This document shows, one piece after another, positions 13,835 through 21,221 of a stretch of DNA of 41,593 nucleotides. A program made the translations under genes and the position numbers. Under the pieces are notes generated by a model that saw nothing but the letters and a program-made list of their open reading frames with translations, was not told the origin of the DNA and did not search any database. Every line of letters begins with the position of its first letter. The stretch's first letter is position 1. This DNA is from a virus, in IMG/VR virus record IMGVR_UViG_3300020202_000141, positions 1-41,593 of that record. One strand, written 5' to 3'.

Positions 13835-14277
13835 CCGAGACACCGGAGGGGCGGCCTGTGCCTGAGAGCGGACTCGAACAGCAGGCCCGTGACCTAGTGA
13901 ACCGCCTGCGCGGACGCTACGCCCGAGGCCCGATCATGGCGAACGGCGAGCCCGAGTTTGGCTACCGCATCTTCGACCGGGTGCCAGCCATCCCTGACGC
14001 GGACGGCAGCATGGCCCGCCCGCCGATCTATGAGGAGGCCGCCAAGACCATTGAGGCGCTTCTGGCGCGTCATGTGCCCCGCCCAGGCACCATAGCCGAG
14101 GAGCCCGCAAAGCGCGTTGAGTGTGAGAAGTGCGGGGGCGCCGGTTGGCTGTGGGGGCACGAACTGGACACCTATTACCCGCCAGACCCCAGCTACGGCC
14201 CCGATGACACTCGCTATCTGTGCGACGGCGAGGCGCATACGAGTCCAGACGCAGGCGCCACAGGAGACAACTCATGA
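13831..14277 (+). CDS. Hypothetical protein with CxxCGG motif (148 aa)
   Basis: 148 residues. A helical N-terminus (LEQQARDLVNRLRGRYA) is followed by a middle beta region, YEEAAKTIEALLARH, and a C-terminal CEKCGGAGWLWG with a further Cys near the end. The C-x-x-C-G-G-x-G-W element is the DnaJ-type half-zinc motif common in small phage proteins. The function is unknown. Confidence 0.7.
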   Translation: MTETPEGRPVPESGLEQQARDLVNRLRGRYARGPIMANGEPEFGYRIFDRVPAIPDADGSMARPPIYEEAAKTIEALLARHVPRPGTIAEEPAKRVECEKCGGAGWLWGHELDTYYPPDPSYGPDDTRYLCDGEAHTSPDAGATGDNS

Positions 14278-14420
14278 CCCCCGCTGACACCCCCGCCGCT
14301 CCCCCGACCGTGCCAGCGCGGGAGCAGGTGGAGCGACTGATTGCCAACCTGCGCGCCCGGGCGGAGCGGGCGGAGGCTGCCCTCGCCCGCTTGTTCGACA
14401 CGCCCCCGGAGGAGCCATGA
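14274..14420 (+). CDS. Small helical protein (48 aa)
   Basis: 48 residues. A Thr/Pro-rich start is followed by one long amphipathic helix (REQVERLIANLRARAERAEA), likely a coiled coil. It overlaps both neighbours by ATGA. Confidence 0.55.
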   Translation: MTPADTPAAPPTVPAREQVERLIANLRARAERAEAALARLFDTPPEEP

Positions 14421-14500
14421 GCGCCGCCACCGATCAGCGCCTCGAGAAGGCGATCCTCGCCAGCGAGCGCGCGGGCAAGGTGGTCGTGGAGGCCCGATGA
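14417..14500 (+). CDS. Very short helical protein (27 aa)
   Basis: 27 residues bridging the coiled-coil protein and the excisionase-like gene with stop/start overlaps at both ends. It may act mainly as a translational coupler for the excisionase-like gene. Confidence 0.4.
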   Translation: MSAATDQRLEKAILASERAGKVVVEAR

Positions 14501-14706
14501 GAACCAAGCCGACCATCGCCTTCCTGCCGCGGCTGCTGCCAGCCCCACAGGCAGCGGCCTATCTCGGGGTGTCTGAGAGCAAGCTGCGCACGATGCCGAT
14601 CCCTCGAAAGCTGTTGGACGGGAAGCGGCTCTATGACCGACTGACGCTTGACGCCTACGCCGATGACCTCGCAACTGAGGGGACCGATCCGGCGAATGAG
14701 TGGTGA
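14497..14706 (+). CDS. Excisionase-like HTH protein
   Basis: 69 residues. A MerR/HTH_17-type fold: LLPAPQAAAYLGVSESKLRT, then a wing GKRLYDRLTLDAYADDL. Small proteins of this type directly upstream of an integrase usually act as excisionase (recombination directionality factor) or as a regulator of int. The integrase start lies inside its last codons, so the two are translationally coupled. Confidence 0.75.
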   Translation: MRTKPTIAFLPRLLPAPQAAAYLGVSESKLRTMPIPRKLLDGKRLYDRLTLDAYADDLATEGTDPANEW

Positions 14707-15799
14707 GATGCGCCTGCGCTACCCCGGCCTCGTGCGCGAGGTGCTTCCGTCCGGCACGCTCCGCTATCGCGTCCGCGTCGAAGGCGACGTGAACCGCAAG
14801 ATCCTTCTGCCCTTCGGCCCCGACCATCCCGACTTCCACCAAGCATACCGGGCGGGCCGCGCCGGGGTCCGAACGATGCTGGCGGGGGCGGAGGCGCCGT
14901 CGCAGGGCACGATGGAGTGGCTGGCGCATGGATACATTGCTCACCTCACCAAGCAGGTCAGGAACGGGAAAGCCTCCCCGTTCACACTCAAGCAGCGCGA
15001 GAACCAGCTTCGCCGCTTCCTGCTTGAGACAAGCGAGACAGGGAAAAGCGTCGGACGGATCTATGCCGGCCTGCCCATGGTCATCACGCAGAAGGAGCTC
15101 GTGGCGCTTCGTGACCGGCACGCCGACACGCCAGGCGAGATCCACAACCTCTTTAAGACCCTACGCGCCATGTATGAGTGGGCAATAGAGGCCGAACACG
15201 TCACCTCGAACCCCGCCAAGGGCGTGAAGGTCGAAAGGCCCGAAGGCGGCGGAGCGACCGCTTGGACGCTGGAGGATCTAGCAGCCTACCGGGCTCGCCA
15301 CCCACAGGGGACCATGGCGCACCTTGCCCTGTCGCTGTTCATGTTCACCGCCTGCCGGATCGGGGACGCCTACTGGCTGGGCCGGGCGCAGGAGTTCAAA
15401 CAGGCGGGCAGTCCATGGCTCCGCTGGCAGCCCACCAAGAGAGGCTCACGCGAGGTCACGCTACCGATCCTGCCGCCGCTGCTGGCTTCCATGAAGGCGC
15501 AGAAGATCGTCGGAGAAACCTACCTGCTGACGGAGCACGGCCAGCCATTCGCCAGCCGGGAAGCCCTCGCCAATCGGTTTCGGAAATGGTGCGAGCAGGC
15601 GGGCGTCAAGGGCCGCTCGCCGCACGGCATCCGAAAGGCGGCCGGGCACCTCATGGCGCTGGCCGGAGCCACGCAATACGAGATCATGGCGGTTCACGGT
15701 CATTCCAACGCGCGCACCTCAGAGGTCTATACCAAGGGCGTCGAGCGGATGCGCCTAGGGGAAATGGCGGCATCAAAGCTGGCCGGGATGGAGTGGTGA
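14696..15799 (+). CDS. int: Tyrosine site-specific integrase
   Basis: 367 residues from the ATG at 14696 (14708 is also possible). An N-terminal arm-binding region (about 1-60) and a SAM-like core-binding domain (about 65-165) are followed by the catalytic domain: R221 in TACRIGD, K248 in TKRG, H310 and R313 in HGIRK, H334 or H336 in VHGHSNAR, and the nucleophile Y345 in EVYTKG. It catalyses integration and, with the excisionase-like protein, excision. It is the last gene of the plus-strand coupled operon. The sequence just downstream is rich in repeats and probably holds attP. Confidence 0.93.
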   Translation: MSGEMRLRYPGLVREVLPSGTLRYRVRVEGDVNRKILLPFGPDHPDFHQAYRAGRAGVRTMLAGAEAPSQGTMEWLAHGYIAHLTKQVRNGKASPFTLKQRENQLRRFLLETSETGKSVGRIYAGLPMVITQKELVALRDRHADTPGEIHNLFKTLRAMYEWAIEAEHVTSNPAKGVKVERPEGGGATAWTLEDLAAYRARHPQGTMAHLALSLFMFTACRIGDAYWLGRAQEFKQAGSPWLRWQPTKRGSREVTLPILPPLLASMKAQKIVGETYLLTEHGQPFASREALANRFRKWCEQAGVKGRSPHGIRKAAGHLMALAGATQYEIMAVHGHSNARTSEVYTKGVERMRLGEMAASKLAGMEW

Positions 15800-15994
15800 T
15801 GTGGACCACGCGCTCTGAAAACGTGGTCCACAATCGAGCAAGCTGCTGAAGTGCAATAGCAATTTACCCCGGGTTATAGGCCCTCCCGGCCTACTCCCTT
15901 CAGCAGATTTCCCATTGTTTTCAACGGCAATGTGGACCACGCGCGCTGTGTTTGGCGCAAAGAATATCAACGGGTTGCAACCAAGGTGGACCAC
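15800..15994. repeat. Repeat cluster, candidate attP region
   Basis: Four copies of GTGGACCAC (itself near-palindromic) occur in 195 bases: 15801-15809, the complement form 15823-15831, 15932-15940 and 15986-15994. The first two form a perfect 11-bp inverted repeat (15800-15810 and 15822-15832) right after the int stop. TGTGGACCACGCGC is repeated directly at 15800 and 15931. A second inverted repeat CTGCTGAAG/CTTCAGCAG lies at 15843-15851 and 15898-15906. The stretch is more AT-rich than its surroundings and has no gene, as expected for an attP with integrase arm sites. The core site cannot be fixed without the host sequence. Confidence 0.55.
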
Positions 15995-16010
15995 GGAATA
16001 GGAGGCCGAG

Positions 16011-16343
16011 ATGCCGATCAGAGCCGAGGAGCGCGCCCGCTATCCGAAGGACTGGCCGGCGATAAGCCGCCGCATCCGTGAGCGCGCGGGCAATCGCTGT
16101 GAGGGCTCCCCGGCCTATCCCGACTGCCGGGCGGTGAATGGCGAGCCGCATCCGGTCACGGGCTCGCGCGTGGTGCTCACGGTCGCGCACCTCGACCACA
16201 CGCCGGAGCACGTCGAGGACGACAACCTGCGCGCCTGGTGCAACCGCTGCCACCTGACCTATGATGCCGCCCACCATGCCAGGAATGCGGCCGCGACACG
16301 CCGTGCTCGGAGAGCAAGCGGGGACCTGTTCGATGCGATCTGA
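16011..16343 (+). CDS. HNH endonuclease (110 aa)
   Basis: 110 residues, with a strong GGAGG Shine-Dalgarno. HNH layout: ERAGNRCEGSPAYPDCR, then VAHLDHTPEHVEDDNLRAWC, then NRCHLTYDA. Two pairs of cysteines are placed to bind zinc. HNH proteins of this size in siphoviruses either assist terminase at cos sites or are free-standing nucleases. This one lies beyond int and not beside terminase, so its role is open. Confidence 0.85.
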   Translation: MPIRAEERARYPKDWPAISRRIRERAGNRCEGSPAYPDCRAVNGEPHPVTGSRVVLTVAHLDHTPEHVEDDNLRAWCNRCHLTYDAAHHARNAAATRRARRASGDLFDAI

Positions 16344-16497
16344 CCCCCTCCCCATCCCCGCCTCCCCGTCCGCTCGCGCGCGCGGATGCACGTGCCCTGA
16401 CGAGCAGCCCGCGACCCCGCCGCCCTGGACCGTTGACGGCGACTGCCCGCTGCATGGGTATGGGGCCACGGGCGAGGAGCGGCAGTGGAGGGAGTGA
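16333..16497 (+). CDS. Small Cys-rich protein (54 aa)
   Basis: 54 residues overlapping the end of the HNH gene by 11 bases. GCTCPDEQP and DGDCPLHGYG give a Cys-x-Cys and a Cys-Pro-Leu-His pattern seen in small zinc-binding proteins of phages. No function is established. Confidence 0.55.
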   Translation: MRSDPLPIPASPSARARGCTCPDEQPATPPPWTVDGDCPLHGYGATGEERQWRE

Positions 16498-16567
16498 GGA
16501 GAGGATGGTGGACAAGAAAGCAGCCCCGCCCGATTCGGGATTATATACTTGAGAAAGCAGGCAACCA

Positions 16568-16762
16568 GTGTGCAATAATAGCAACCAAGTCTCCTATCTG
16601 AGGGTGACGGAGGACCAACTTCGCGAAGCCATCATGGCTGCGGTCGAGCAGTATTTTGCTTCAGAGCCGCCGTATACAGACGCTCGATTTGCGGCTCTGC
16701 CAATAGTTGCTGGCGTGCTTGATCGCGTGCTTGAACTATCCCTTCATCATAAGAAGGGATAG
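16568..16762 (+). CDS. AT-richer hypothetical protein (64 aa), GTG start
   Basis: 64 residues from GTG at 16568: a polar start, then helical LRVTEDQLREAIMAAVEQYF and VAGVLDRVLELSLHH. Codon use is clearly less GC-biased than in neighbouring genes, suggesting separate origin. A possible -10 (TATACT, 16544-16549) precedes it, with no good -35. It may be expressed independently of the int operon. No family is recognised. Confidence 0.5.
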   Translation: MCNNSNQVSYLRVTEDQLREAIMAAVEQYFASEPPYTDARFAALPIVAGVLDRVLELSLHHKKG

Positions 16763-16773
16763 AAAGGGGTTTC

Positions 16774-16986
16774 ATGAGAAACCAGTGGAGCGCAGCCGTT
16801 CTCCGGGCGCATTCGACGCCCAATTGGTTCGAGCCAGACCTGTCCCAGGACGACCGGGGCGCCCCCCGCAGTTTCGCTGCCGCCTTCTTGGAGGGCCGCC
16901 GACGTAAGGTGGGCGTGTTCCGCTGGAAAGGGGGGCGCTACCACACCAGGATGGCAGAAGAGGAAGCGAGGCGGCTGCCGGACTGA
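16774..16986 (+). CDS. Hypothetical protein (70 aa)
   Basis: 70 residues with a good Shine-Dalgarno (AAAGGGG) before the ATG. The C-terminal half (GRRRKVGVFRWKGGRYHTRM) is basic and beta-like. It is the last plus-strand gene before the convergent late-operon terminators. No family is recognised; overlapping minus-strand frames are open too, so support is moderate. Confidence 0.48.
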   Translation: MRNQWSAAVLRAHSTPNWFEPDLSQDDRGAPRSFAAAFLEGRRRKVGVFRWKGGRYHTRMAEEEARRLPD

Positions 16987-16991
16987 CCCCG

Positions 16992-17032
16992 GAAACGACA
17001 AGGCCCGGGGTTCCTCCGCTTTCCCGCCGGGC
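16992..17032 (-). terminator. Second late-operon terminator
   Basis: On the minus strand a hairpin with GCCCGG/CCGGGC arms (17027-17032 and 17003-17008) is followed by TTGTCGTTTCCGGGG. The tail is identical to that of the terminator at 17186-17220; together with adjacent stem bases this makes a 20-bp direct repeat at 16987-17006 and 17181-17200. Confidence 0.5.
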
Positions 17033-17180
17033 TCCCGCGTGGTAGCATCGGGCGTCCCCGCGCGTGGCCCGTCGCGGGATTGCTGCCACCCTGCCTCCGG
17101 GCAGGACGCAAGCGAGCACAAGTCCCGGCGCCGGGGGTTGGAGGCGGCGCACGCCGTCGAAGAAGGCTAACGGGCCGCTC
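16992..17180 (-). ncRNA. Candidate structured RNA, C4-like
   Basis: Between two terminators with identical tails lies a strongly self-complementary stretch. The outer arms are 17039-17047 and 17081-17089 (8 of 9 pairs). The nested inner arms are CCCGCG (17057-17062) and CGCGGG (17073-17078). A GC hairpin leads into the second terminator. The minus-strand translation (VAAIPRRATRGDA, then GGTPGLVVSG) recalls peptides often mis-called as Icd-like proteins over phage C4 antisense RNAs of the P1 type. No covariance check was possible, so this is tentative. Confidence 0.3.
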
Positions 17181-17185
17181 CCCCG

Positions 17186-17220
17186 GAAACGACAAGGCCC
17201 CCGGCGCGATGCCGAGGGCC
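17186..17220 (-). terminator. Late-operon terminator
   Basis: On the minus strand, 30 bases after the last late gene: GGCCCTCGGC (17220-17211), loop ATCGC, GCCGGGGGCC (17205-17196), then TTGTCGTTT. Nine of ten base pairs match. A clear intrinsic-type hairpin, with a modest U tract. Confidence 0.7.
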
Positions 17221-17249
17221 CTATGCCGTCACCTATCACTGGTTAGGGG

Positions 17250-17744
17250 TCAGGCCCCTTTCGCTCCCGCCGCGCAGGACCGCGCGCCCATGGCAATGAC
17301 CTCATCCCCTCGCAGCCAGCGGTCCTCGAACCGATGCGGCCCCGGCGCGAGAAACCAGTCGCGCAGGGCGGGCGGGTAGAAGGACGCCATGGCGCGAGCC
17401 ACCTCGTCATAATCGGCGGGCGGGATCTGTCCCTGTGCCAGCGACGGGCCGTGGAACATCATCATCGCGCCGGGCTCGACGCAGGTGGTCGAGACGCCCA
17501 GGTAGAACGTGCAGGCGGAGGCGCAGCTTCCCGCGATGCGAAGGCGCTGGCCGCGCGCCTCAAGGCGGGCAACCTCGAACATGCGCTCATGGATTGCGCC
17601 GCCGGGGTCTTGGAGGATGACGAGTTCGTCCCCCCAGACGACGTGAACGCGGGCGAGCGGCCCCTGCCATTGCGGCGCGGGGCGTGAGTCGGCAAGGACA
17701 GGCCCGCTCGCCAGGGCGAGCAGGAGGGCGGCGAGCAGGCGCAT
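17250..17744 (-). CDS. Secreted ClpP-like protein (COG3904-like)
   Basis: 164 residues with a clean signal peptide (MRLLAALLLALASGPVLADS). The body has IAGSCASACTFYLG, followed by EPGAMMMFHGPS, the Ser and His regions of the ClpP/crotonase-like fold in periplasmic proteins related to COG3904. Extra cysteines (SCASAC, TTC, and one near the C-terminus) suit a periplasmic disulphide. It is the last gene before the late terminators, behind fibre genes. It may be a cargo (moron) gene acting on the envelope, or may aid release. Enzymatic activity is not assured. Confidence 0.65.
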   Translation of the reverse strand: MRLLAALLLALASGPVLADSRPAPQWQGPLARVHVVWGDELVILQDPGGAIHERMFEVARLEARGQRLRIAGSCASACTFYLGVSTTCVEPGAMMMFHGPSLAQGQIPPADYDEVARAMASFYPPALRDWFLAPGPHRFEDRWLRGDEVIAMGARSCAAGAKGA

Positions 17745-17765
17745 TTCAGTCTCCGGGGCTGGGGG

Positions 17766-18335
17766 TCAGGGGAACAGGGCGTCGATCTGCGCGTCGGTCA
17801 GCGACTTGGCCCGCTGCATGGCGGCGACGAAGGGGCTGGCGCGGGTCAGGCGGTCGGCGGCCCAGATCCGCAGTTCCGCCCGCGTGCGGGCCGCCGTTTG
17901 CGGATAGAGTTGTTGCAGCGCCGTCGTGGCCCAGGTCGGTAGGCCCGTCTTGCGGGCGAGGGCCGTGCCTTCGGAGAGGGTCATGTGCCCCGCCTCCACG
18001 CATCGCTCGATGAAGTCGAGCACAGGGACGGACATGGCCGCGCGACGGGCGGCGGCGCGCGTGGCGGCCGTTTCGGCGCGGGCCCAGGTGACGCCCGGCG
18101 GCGGCGCCACGGGCGGCAGAAGCCCGACGCCTTGGGCCACGGTCACTTGCAGGACGCCCAACTCCCCGCGCGTGGCGCCCAGAAAGCCGGGGCAGGCGAT
18201 GGCGTCCGCCGGCAGGGCCTCGCCCTCCGCCAGCGCGCCGAGGTCGTAGGCAACCCCGTTGATGGTCAGGATGTCGCCATTGAGGCTGACGGCGTAGGTG
18301 GCGGGGTCGTTCGACGGGTCGAAGGTGATGGGCAT
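17766..18335 (-). CDS. Tail-fibre-region hypothetical protein (189 aa)
   Basis: 189 residues. A beta-rich N-terminus (MPITFDPSNDPATYAVSLNG) is followed by a helical C-terminal half (FIERCVEAGHMTLSEG, then AADRLTRASPFVAAM). It lies 4 bases downstream of the fibre-tail adaptor-like gene and is probably a structural or assembly protein for the fibre. No family is recognised. Confidence 0.65.
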   Translation of the reverse strand: MPITFDPSNDPATYAVSLNGDILTINGVAYDLGALAEGEALPADAIACPGFLGATRGELGVLQVTVAQGVGLLPPVAPPPGVTWARAETAATRAAARRAAMSVPVLDFIERCVEAGHMTLSEGTALARKTGLPTWATTALQQLYPQTAARTRAELRIWAADRLTRASPFVAAMQRAKSLTDAQIDALFP

Positions 18336-18339
18336 GGCG

Positions 18340-18633
18340 TCACCGTTGCGTCACGAGGATCAGGGCCGAGCGGTCAAGCCGCCGCCCCGCTTGGGTTGTC
18401 GCCCGGCAGGTCACGGTATAGTCGACACCCGCGCTGCCGCTCTCGACCCAGACGGACACCTTGTCGCCGTCCGTGCTGACCTCATGCGGGCCAATGCCGA
18501 GGCCCGAGGGGGAGGAGGTCAGGAACTCGGCGGACACAACCTTGTCCCCCTCGCCGATGTGCTCCAGCCATCCGCCGATGGCCCGGGTGTCGATGTCGTC
18601 CGGGTCCTTGTTGATCCAGCGCACGGGGGTCAT
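18340..18633 (-). CDS. Fibre-tail adaptor-like protein
   Basis: 97 residues, with the layout of small Ig-like phage fibre-tail adaptor proteins: WINKDPDDIDTRAIGGWLE, GDKVVSAEFLTSS, DGDKVSVWVESGSAGVDY, and TVTCRATTQAGR. Such proteins link fibres to the tail tip. It directly follows the repeat fibre gene and has an AGAGGA Shine-Dalgarno sequence upstream. Confidence 0.7.
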   Translation of the reverse strand: MTPVRWINKDPDDIDTRAIGGWLEHIGEGDKVVSAEFLTSSPSGLGIGPHEVSTDGDKVSVWVESGSAGVDYTVTCRATTQAGRRLDRSALILVTQR

Positions 18634-18645
18634 GGGGCGTCCTCT

Positions 18646-20241
18646 TTAGGCGGCGGTTCGGGTTTCGGGGGGGAGCAGCCCTGTGCGACCCTCGACGGGG
18701 AGCCAGGCGGCGCGGCGTTCCGGGGGCAGTCCGCCCAGGCGCGTTTCCGCGTCGAGGTTGGCGGTGCGCCCCTCGGGCGGCAGAAGGGCGGTGAACTCGG
18801 CGGGGGCATCGGGGATGGGCCAGCGCCGCGCGCTCGCCTCCTGGCCGAGAAGGAAGGCGCCCGCGTGTGCGGCAGTGACGAGGACAGCGGCCGTCGCGGC
18901 GGTCCCCAGCCCGAAGGCGTGCGCCCCCGCTGCCCCGATCGTGACATCGGCTGTGCCGTCCGTTCCCAGCGCAAAGGCCGGCGTGCCCGCGGCGGCGATC
19001 AGGGCGGCGGCGGAGGCCGTCGTGGCAAGGACAAAGGCGCCGCTGTGAGTGCCCGCGATGACGGGGCCGGCCGCGGCGGTCGTGTCCAGGGCGAAGGTGC
19101 CCGTGTGCGCGGCCTGCGCGCCGCTCAGGGCCGTTCCGGTGGCGGCGGTCGCCAGGGCAAAGCCGCCCGAATGGGCCGCGCCGACGCTGACGCCGGCGGC
19201 GCCCGTCTGATTGAGTGTGAAGGCGCTGGCATGGGCTGCGGACACAAGGGCGGAGGCCGTGGCCGCGGTGCCAAGGGCGAACACCCCGGCGTGGGCGGCG
19301 TCCACACGGGGGCCCGCCGCCGCCGTCTGCCCTAGCGCAAAGGCGCTGGTGTGCGTGGCGGCGATGTCGGCCGTGCCTGCGCCGGCGGTGCCAAGCGTGA
19401 AGGCCCGGCTGTGTGCCGCGCCGACGGTGGCCGCCCCGTTGGCCGCGGTGCCGAGAGCAAAGGCGCCGATATGGGCCGCAGCCACGATGGGCCCGGCGGC
19501 GGCGTTGCCGGCGAGCGCGAAGCTGCCCGCATGGGCGGCGGTCAGCGCCACCCCGGCGGCGGCGGCGGTGGAAAGGGTCAGCGGCGCGGCGAAGGCGGCC
19601 TCGAGCGACACGGTTGCCGCGCCGGACGTGCCGAGCGCAAAGGCCCCGGCGTGGCTGGCGGAGACGCCGGACAGCACCGAAGCGGTGGCCGAGGTTCCAA
19701 GCGCAAAGGCGCCGCTGTGGGAGGCGCCGACCGTCGCCGCGGCGGAGGCGGAGGTGGCGAGTGTGAAGCTGCCCGTGTGCGCCGCGCCCGCGACGGGACC
19801 GGCCGCCGCCGCCGTTGCCAGGGCAAAGCCGCCCGTGTGCGCGGCCGTGACCGTCGGGCCGCCCGCGGCCGTGGTGGCAAGGGTAAAGGCGCCCGTGTGG
19901 GCCGCATCCACGCGGGTGGCCGCGGCGGCGGTCGTAGCGAGGCTGTATGCCTGCGTCTGCGCGCCTGCGACCGTGCCGCCCGCGCTGGCGGCGGTGGCGA
20001 GCGTGAAGGCGCCGGTATGCGCGGCGGAGACAGCAACGCCCGCCGCCGCCGTCTGCGCCAGTGTGAAGCTGCCCGCGTGGCTGGCGGAGACGGTGACGGC
20101 AGCCGTGGCGGCCGTGGAAAGGGCAAAGCTGCCCGTGTGCGCCGCGTCCACCCCGCCGCCCGGGGCCGCGTCCCGCCAAACGTCGGCGTCAACCCAGACG
20201 CCCGCGTCGCTCCAGAAGCCGGTGGCGAGTATCCAGGACAC
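18646..20241 (-). CDS. Repetitive tail fibre/shaft protein (22 x 20 aa)
   Basis: 531 residues. Residues 1-30 are Trp-rich (WILATGFWSDAGVW). Residues 31-474 are 22 consecutive repeats of about 20 residues with the pattern V-x-A-A-H-x-G-x-F-x-L-x-T-x-A-x-A; two copies are 22 long through an added Ser-Gly, and copy 10 has lost the His-Gly core. Residues 475-531 contain a second short motif (P-x-E-x-R-T) used about five times. Repeats of this size with alternating hydrophobics and fixed Gly suggest a trimeric beta-spiral or solenoid shaft. The position among fibre genes supports a receptor-fibre role. It differs from its neighbours in being nearly free of charged residues. Confidence 0.75.
   Translation of the reverse strand: MSWILATGFWSDAGVWVDADVWRDAAPGGGVDAAHTGSFALSTAATAAVTVSASHAGSFTLAQTAAAGVAVSAAHTGAFTLATAASAGGTVAGAQTQAYSLATTAAAATRVDAAHTGAFTLATTAAGGPTVTAAHTGGFALATAAAAGPVAGAAHTGSFTLATSASAAATVGASHSGAFALGTSATASVLSGVSASHAGAFALGTSGAATVSLEAAFAAPLTLSTAAAAGVALTAAHAGSFALAGNAAAGPIVAAAHIGAFALGTAANGAATVGAAHSRAFTLGTAGAGTADIAATHTSAFALGQTAAAGPRVDAAHAGVFALGTAATASALVSAAHASAFTLNQTGAAGVSVGAAHSGGFALATAATGTALSGAQAAHTGTFALDTTAAAGPVIAGTHSGAFVLATTASAAALIAAAGTPAFALGTDGTADVTIGAAGAHAFGLGTAATAAVLVTAAHAGAFLLGQEASARRWPIPDAPAEFTALLPPEGRTANLDAETRLGGLPPERRAAWLPVEGRTGLLPPETRTAA
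18820..20151 (-). repeat. Coding tandem repeat, 22 units of ~60 bp
   Basis: The DNA underlying the 20-residue protein repeats. Units have diverged at the base level yet keep the codon frame; recurring blocks encode AAHTG and F-x-L-A-T. Recombination between units could change fibre length. It is not a CRISPR array: the units are contiguous coding sequence without spacers. Confidence 0.8.
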
Positions 20242-20245
20242 GGCG

Positions 20246-21187
20246 CTAGTAGTCCGTCTCGATATAGAGGCCCATCAGCGCGATCCCGATGACGGAGGAT
20301 GTGCCGCCCACGCTCATATCGCCGCGCGGAACGAGGAGCGTTGTGGCCGTCGGCACGTCCGTGCTGATCGAGCCGGTCGCCACGGCATCCGTCACGAGGT
20401 CCGTGACCTGCCAGTCCACCCGTTGCGTCGTCCCGGGCGGCGAGAACATCGCGAGCTCATAGACGTGCGCGCGATCTGCCGTGGGCACCGGGAAGGACGC
20501 GCCGAGGCTGGTCTTAGTGCAGGTGCCCGATGCGTCGTTGTGGAGGATCTGGATGTTGGCATCCGCCGCATCCCAGCCCATGCCGACACGGTTGGTCAGC
20601 GACGAGGGCTCCACGTCCGTGGCGGCCAGTGTGCTCGATGTCATGCCGACGAAGCAGCGGTTGGTGGACGTGGATACGCCGGTCGCCGGACCCCAGCGGC
20701 AGATGAAATGGAACCCGCCCAACTTGGCCGACCCGCCCCCGATGGACCATTGCCCCGTCCCGTAGCGGAAGCCGGCAATCGCGCTGGTCGATGCTGCCGT
20801 GACGAGGAAATCCACCCGCTTCATCATCGTATGCAGGTTCGTCGTGGCGATGTTGGCTGTGGTGGCCGTGCCGGTCGCGGTCAGCGCCGTTGCCCGCGCG
20901 TTCGTGGTGGCGGTGGCGTTGCTGGACGGCTCCCACATCGCCATGGCGTTCCGTCCGACATGCGGCTGGAGGGAGGTGTCCAGCCCCGACGGCCCCACTT
21001 GGGCCGCCATCATCCGCCCGCCGACCGAACGGCCGAATATTGTCAGGTTGCCGGACTCGGGCGTGGTCGGCGTCGTGGAGCGGCTGATGAGGTTGATGTC
21101 CCCGGCGTCCGTGACGGCGCCGAGGGCGGTGTTCAGCTTCGTGCGGACGCTGGCGCCGCTTTCGCCGTCAGAGATGCTTGCTGGCAT
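20246..21187 (-). CDS. Tail fibre-like protein (313 aa)
   Basis: 313 residues. The N-terminus MPASISDGESGASVRTKLNT followed by ALGAV is a common start for phage fibre or tail-spike proteins. The rest is Ser/Thr/Ala-rich beta sequence, with HFICRWGPATG and FVGMTSSTL in the middle and a C-terminal GIALMGLYIETDY typical of a fibre knob end. It is encoded 4 bases upstream of the repeat fibre gene. Probably part of the receptor-binding apparatus. Confidence 0.7.
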   Translation of the reverse strand: MPASISDGESGASVRTKLNTALGAVTDAGDINLISRSTTPTTPESGNLTIFGRSVGGRMMAAQVGPSGLDTSLQPHVGRNAMAMWEPSSNATATTNARATALTATGTATTANIATTNLHTMMKRVDFLVTAASTSAIAGFRYGTGQWSIGGGSAKLGGFHFICRWGPATGVSTSTNRCFVGMTSSTLAATDVEPSSLTNRVGMGWDAADANIQILHNDASGTCTKTSLGASFPVPTADRAHVYELAMFSPPGTTQRVDWQVTDLVTDAVATGSISTDVPTATTLLVPRGDMSVGGTSSVIGIALMGLYIETDY

Positions 21188-21221
21188 GGCGCCCCGTCTC
21201 CTTCGCTAGCTCAAGCCGTCG

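Noticed and set aside
16938-17195. Minus-strand frames across the late terminators (including 16772-17239)
   Set aside because: They run through both terminator hairpins; the peptide looks like the translation of a structured RNA rather than a protein.
18820-20151. Regular 60-bp periodicity that could suggest a CRISPR or satellite array
   Set aside because: Units are contiguous, diverged and in frame with a single open gene; there are no spacers and no cas genes.
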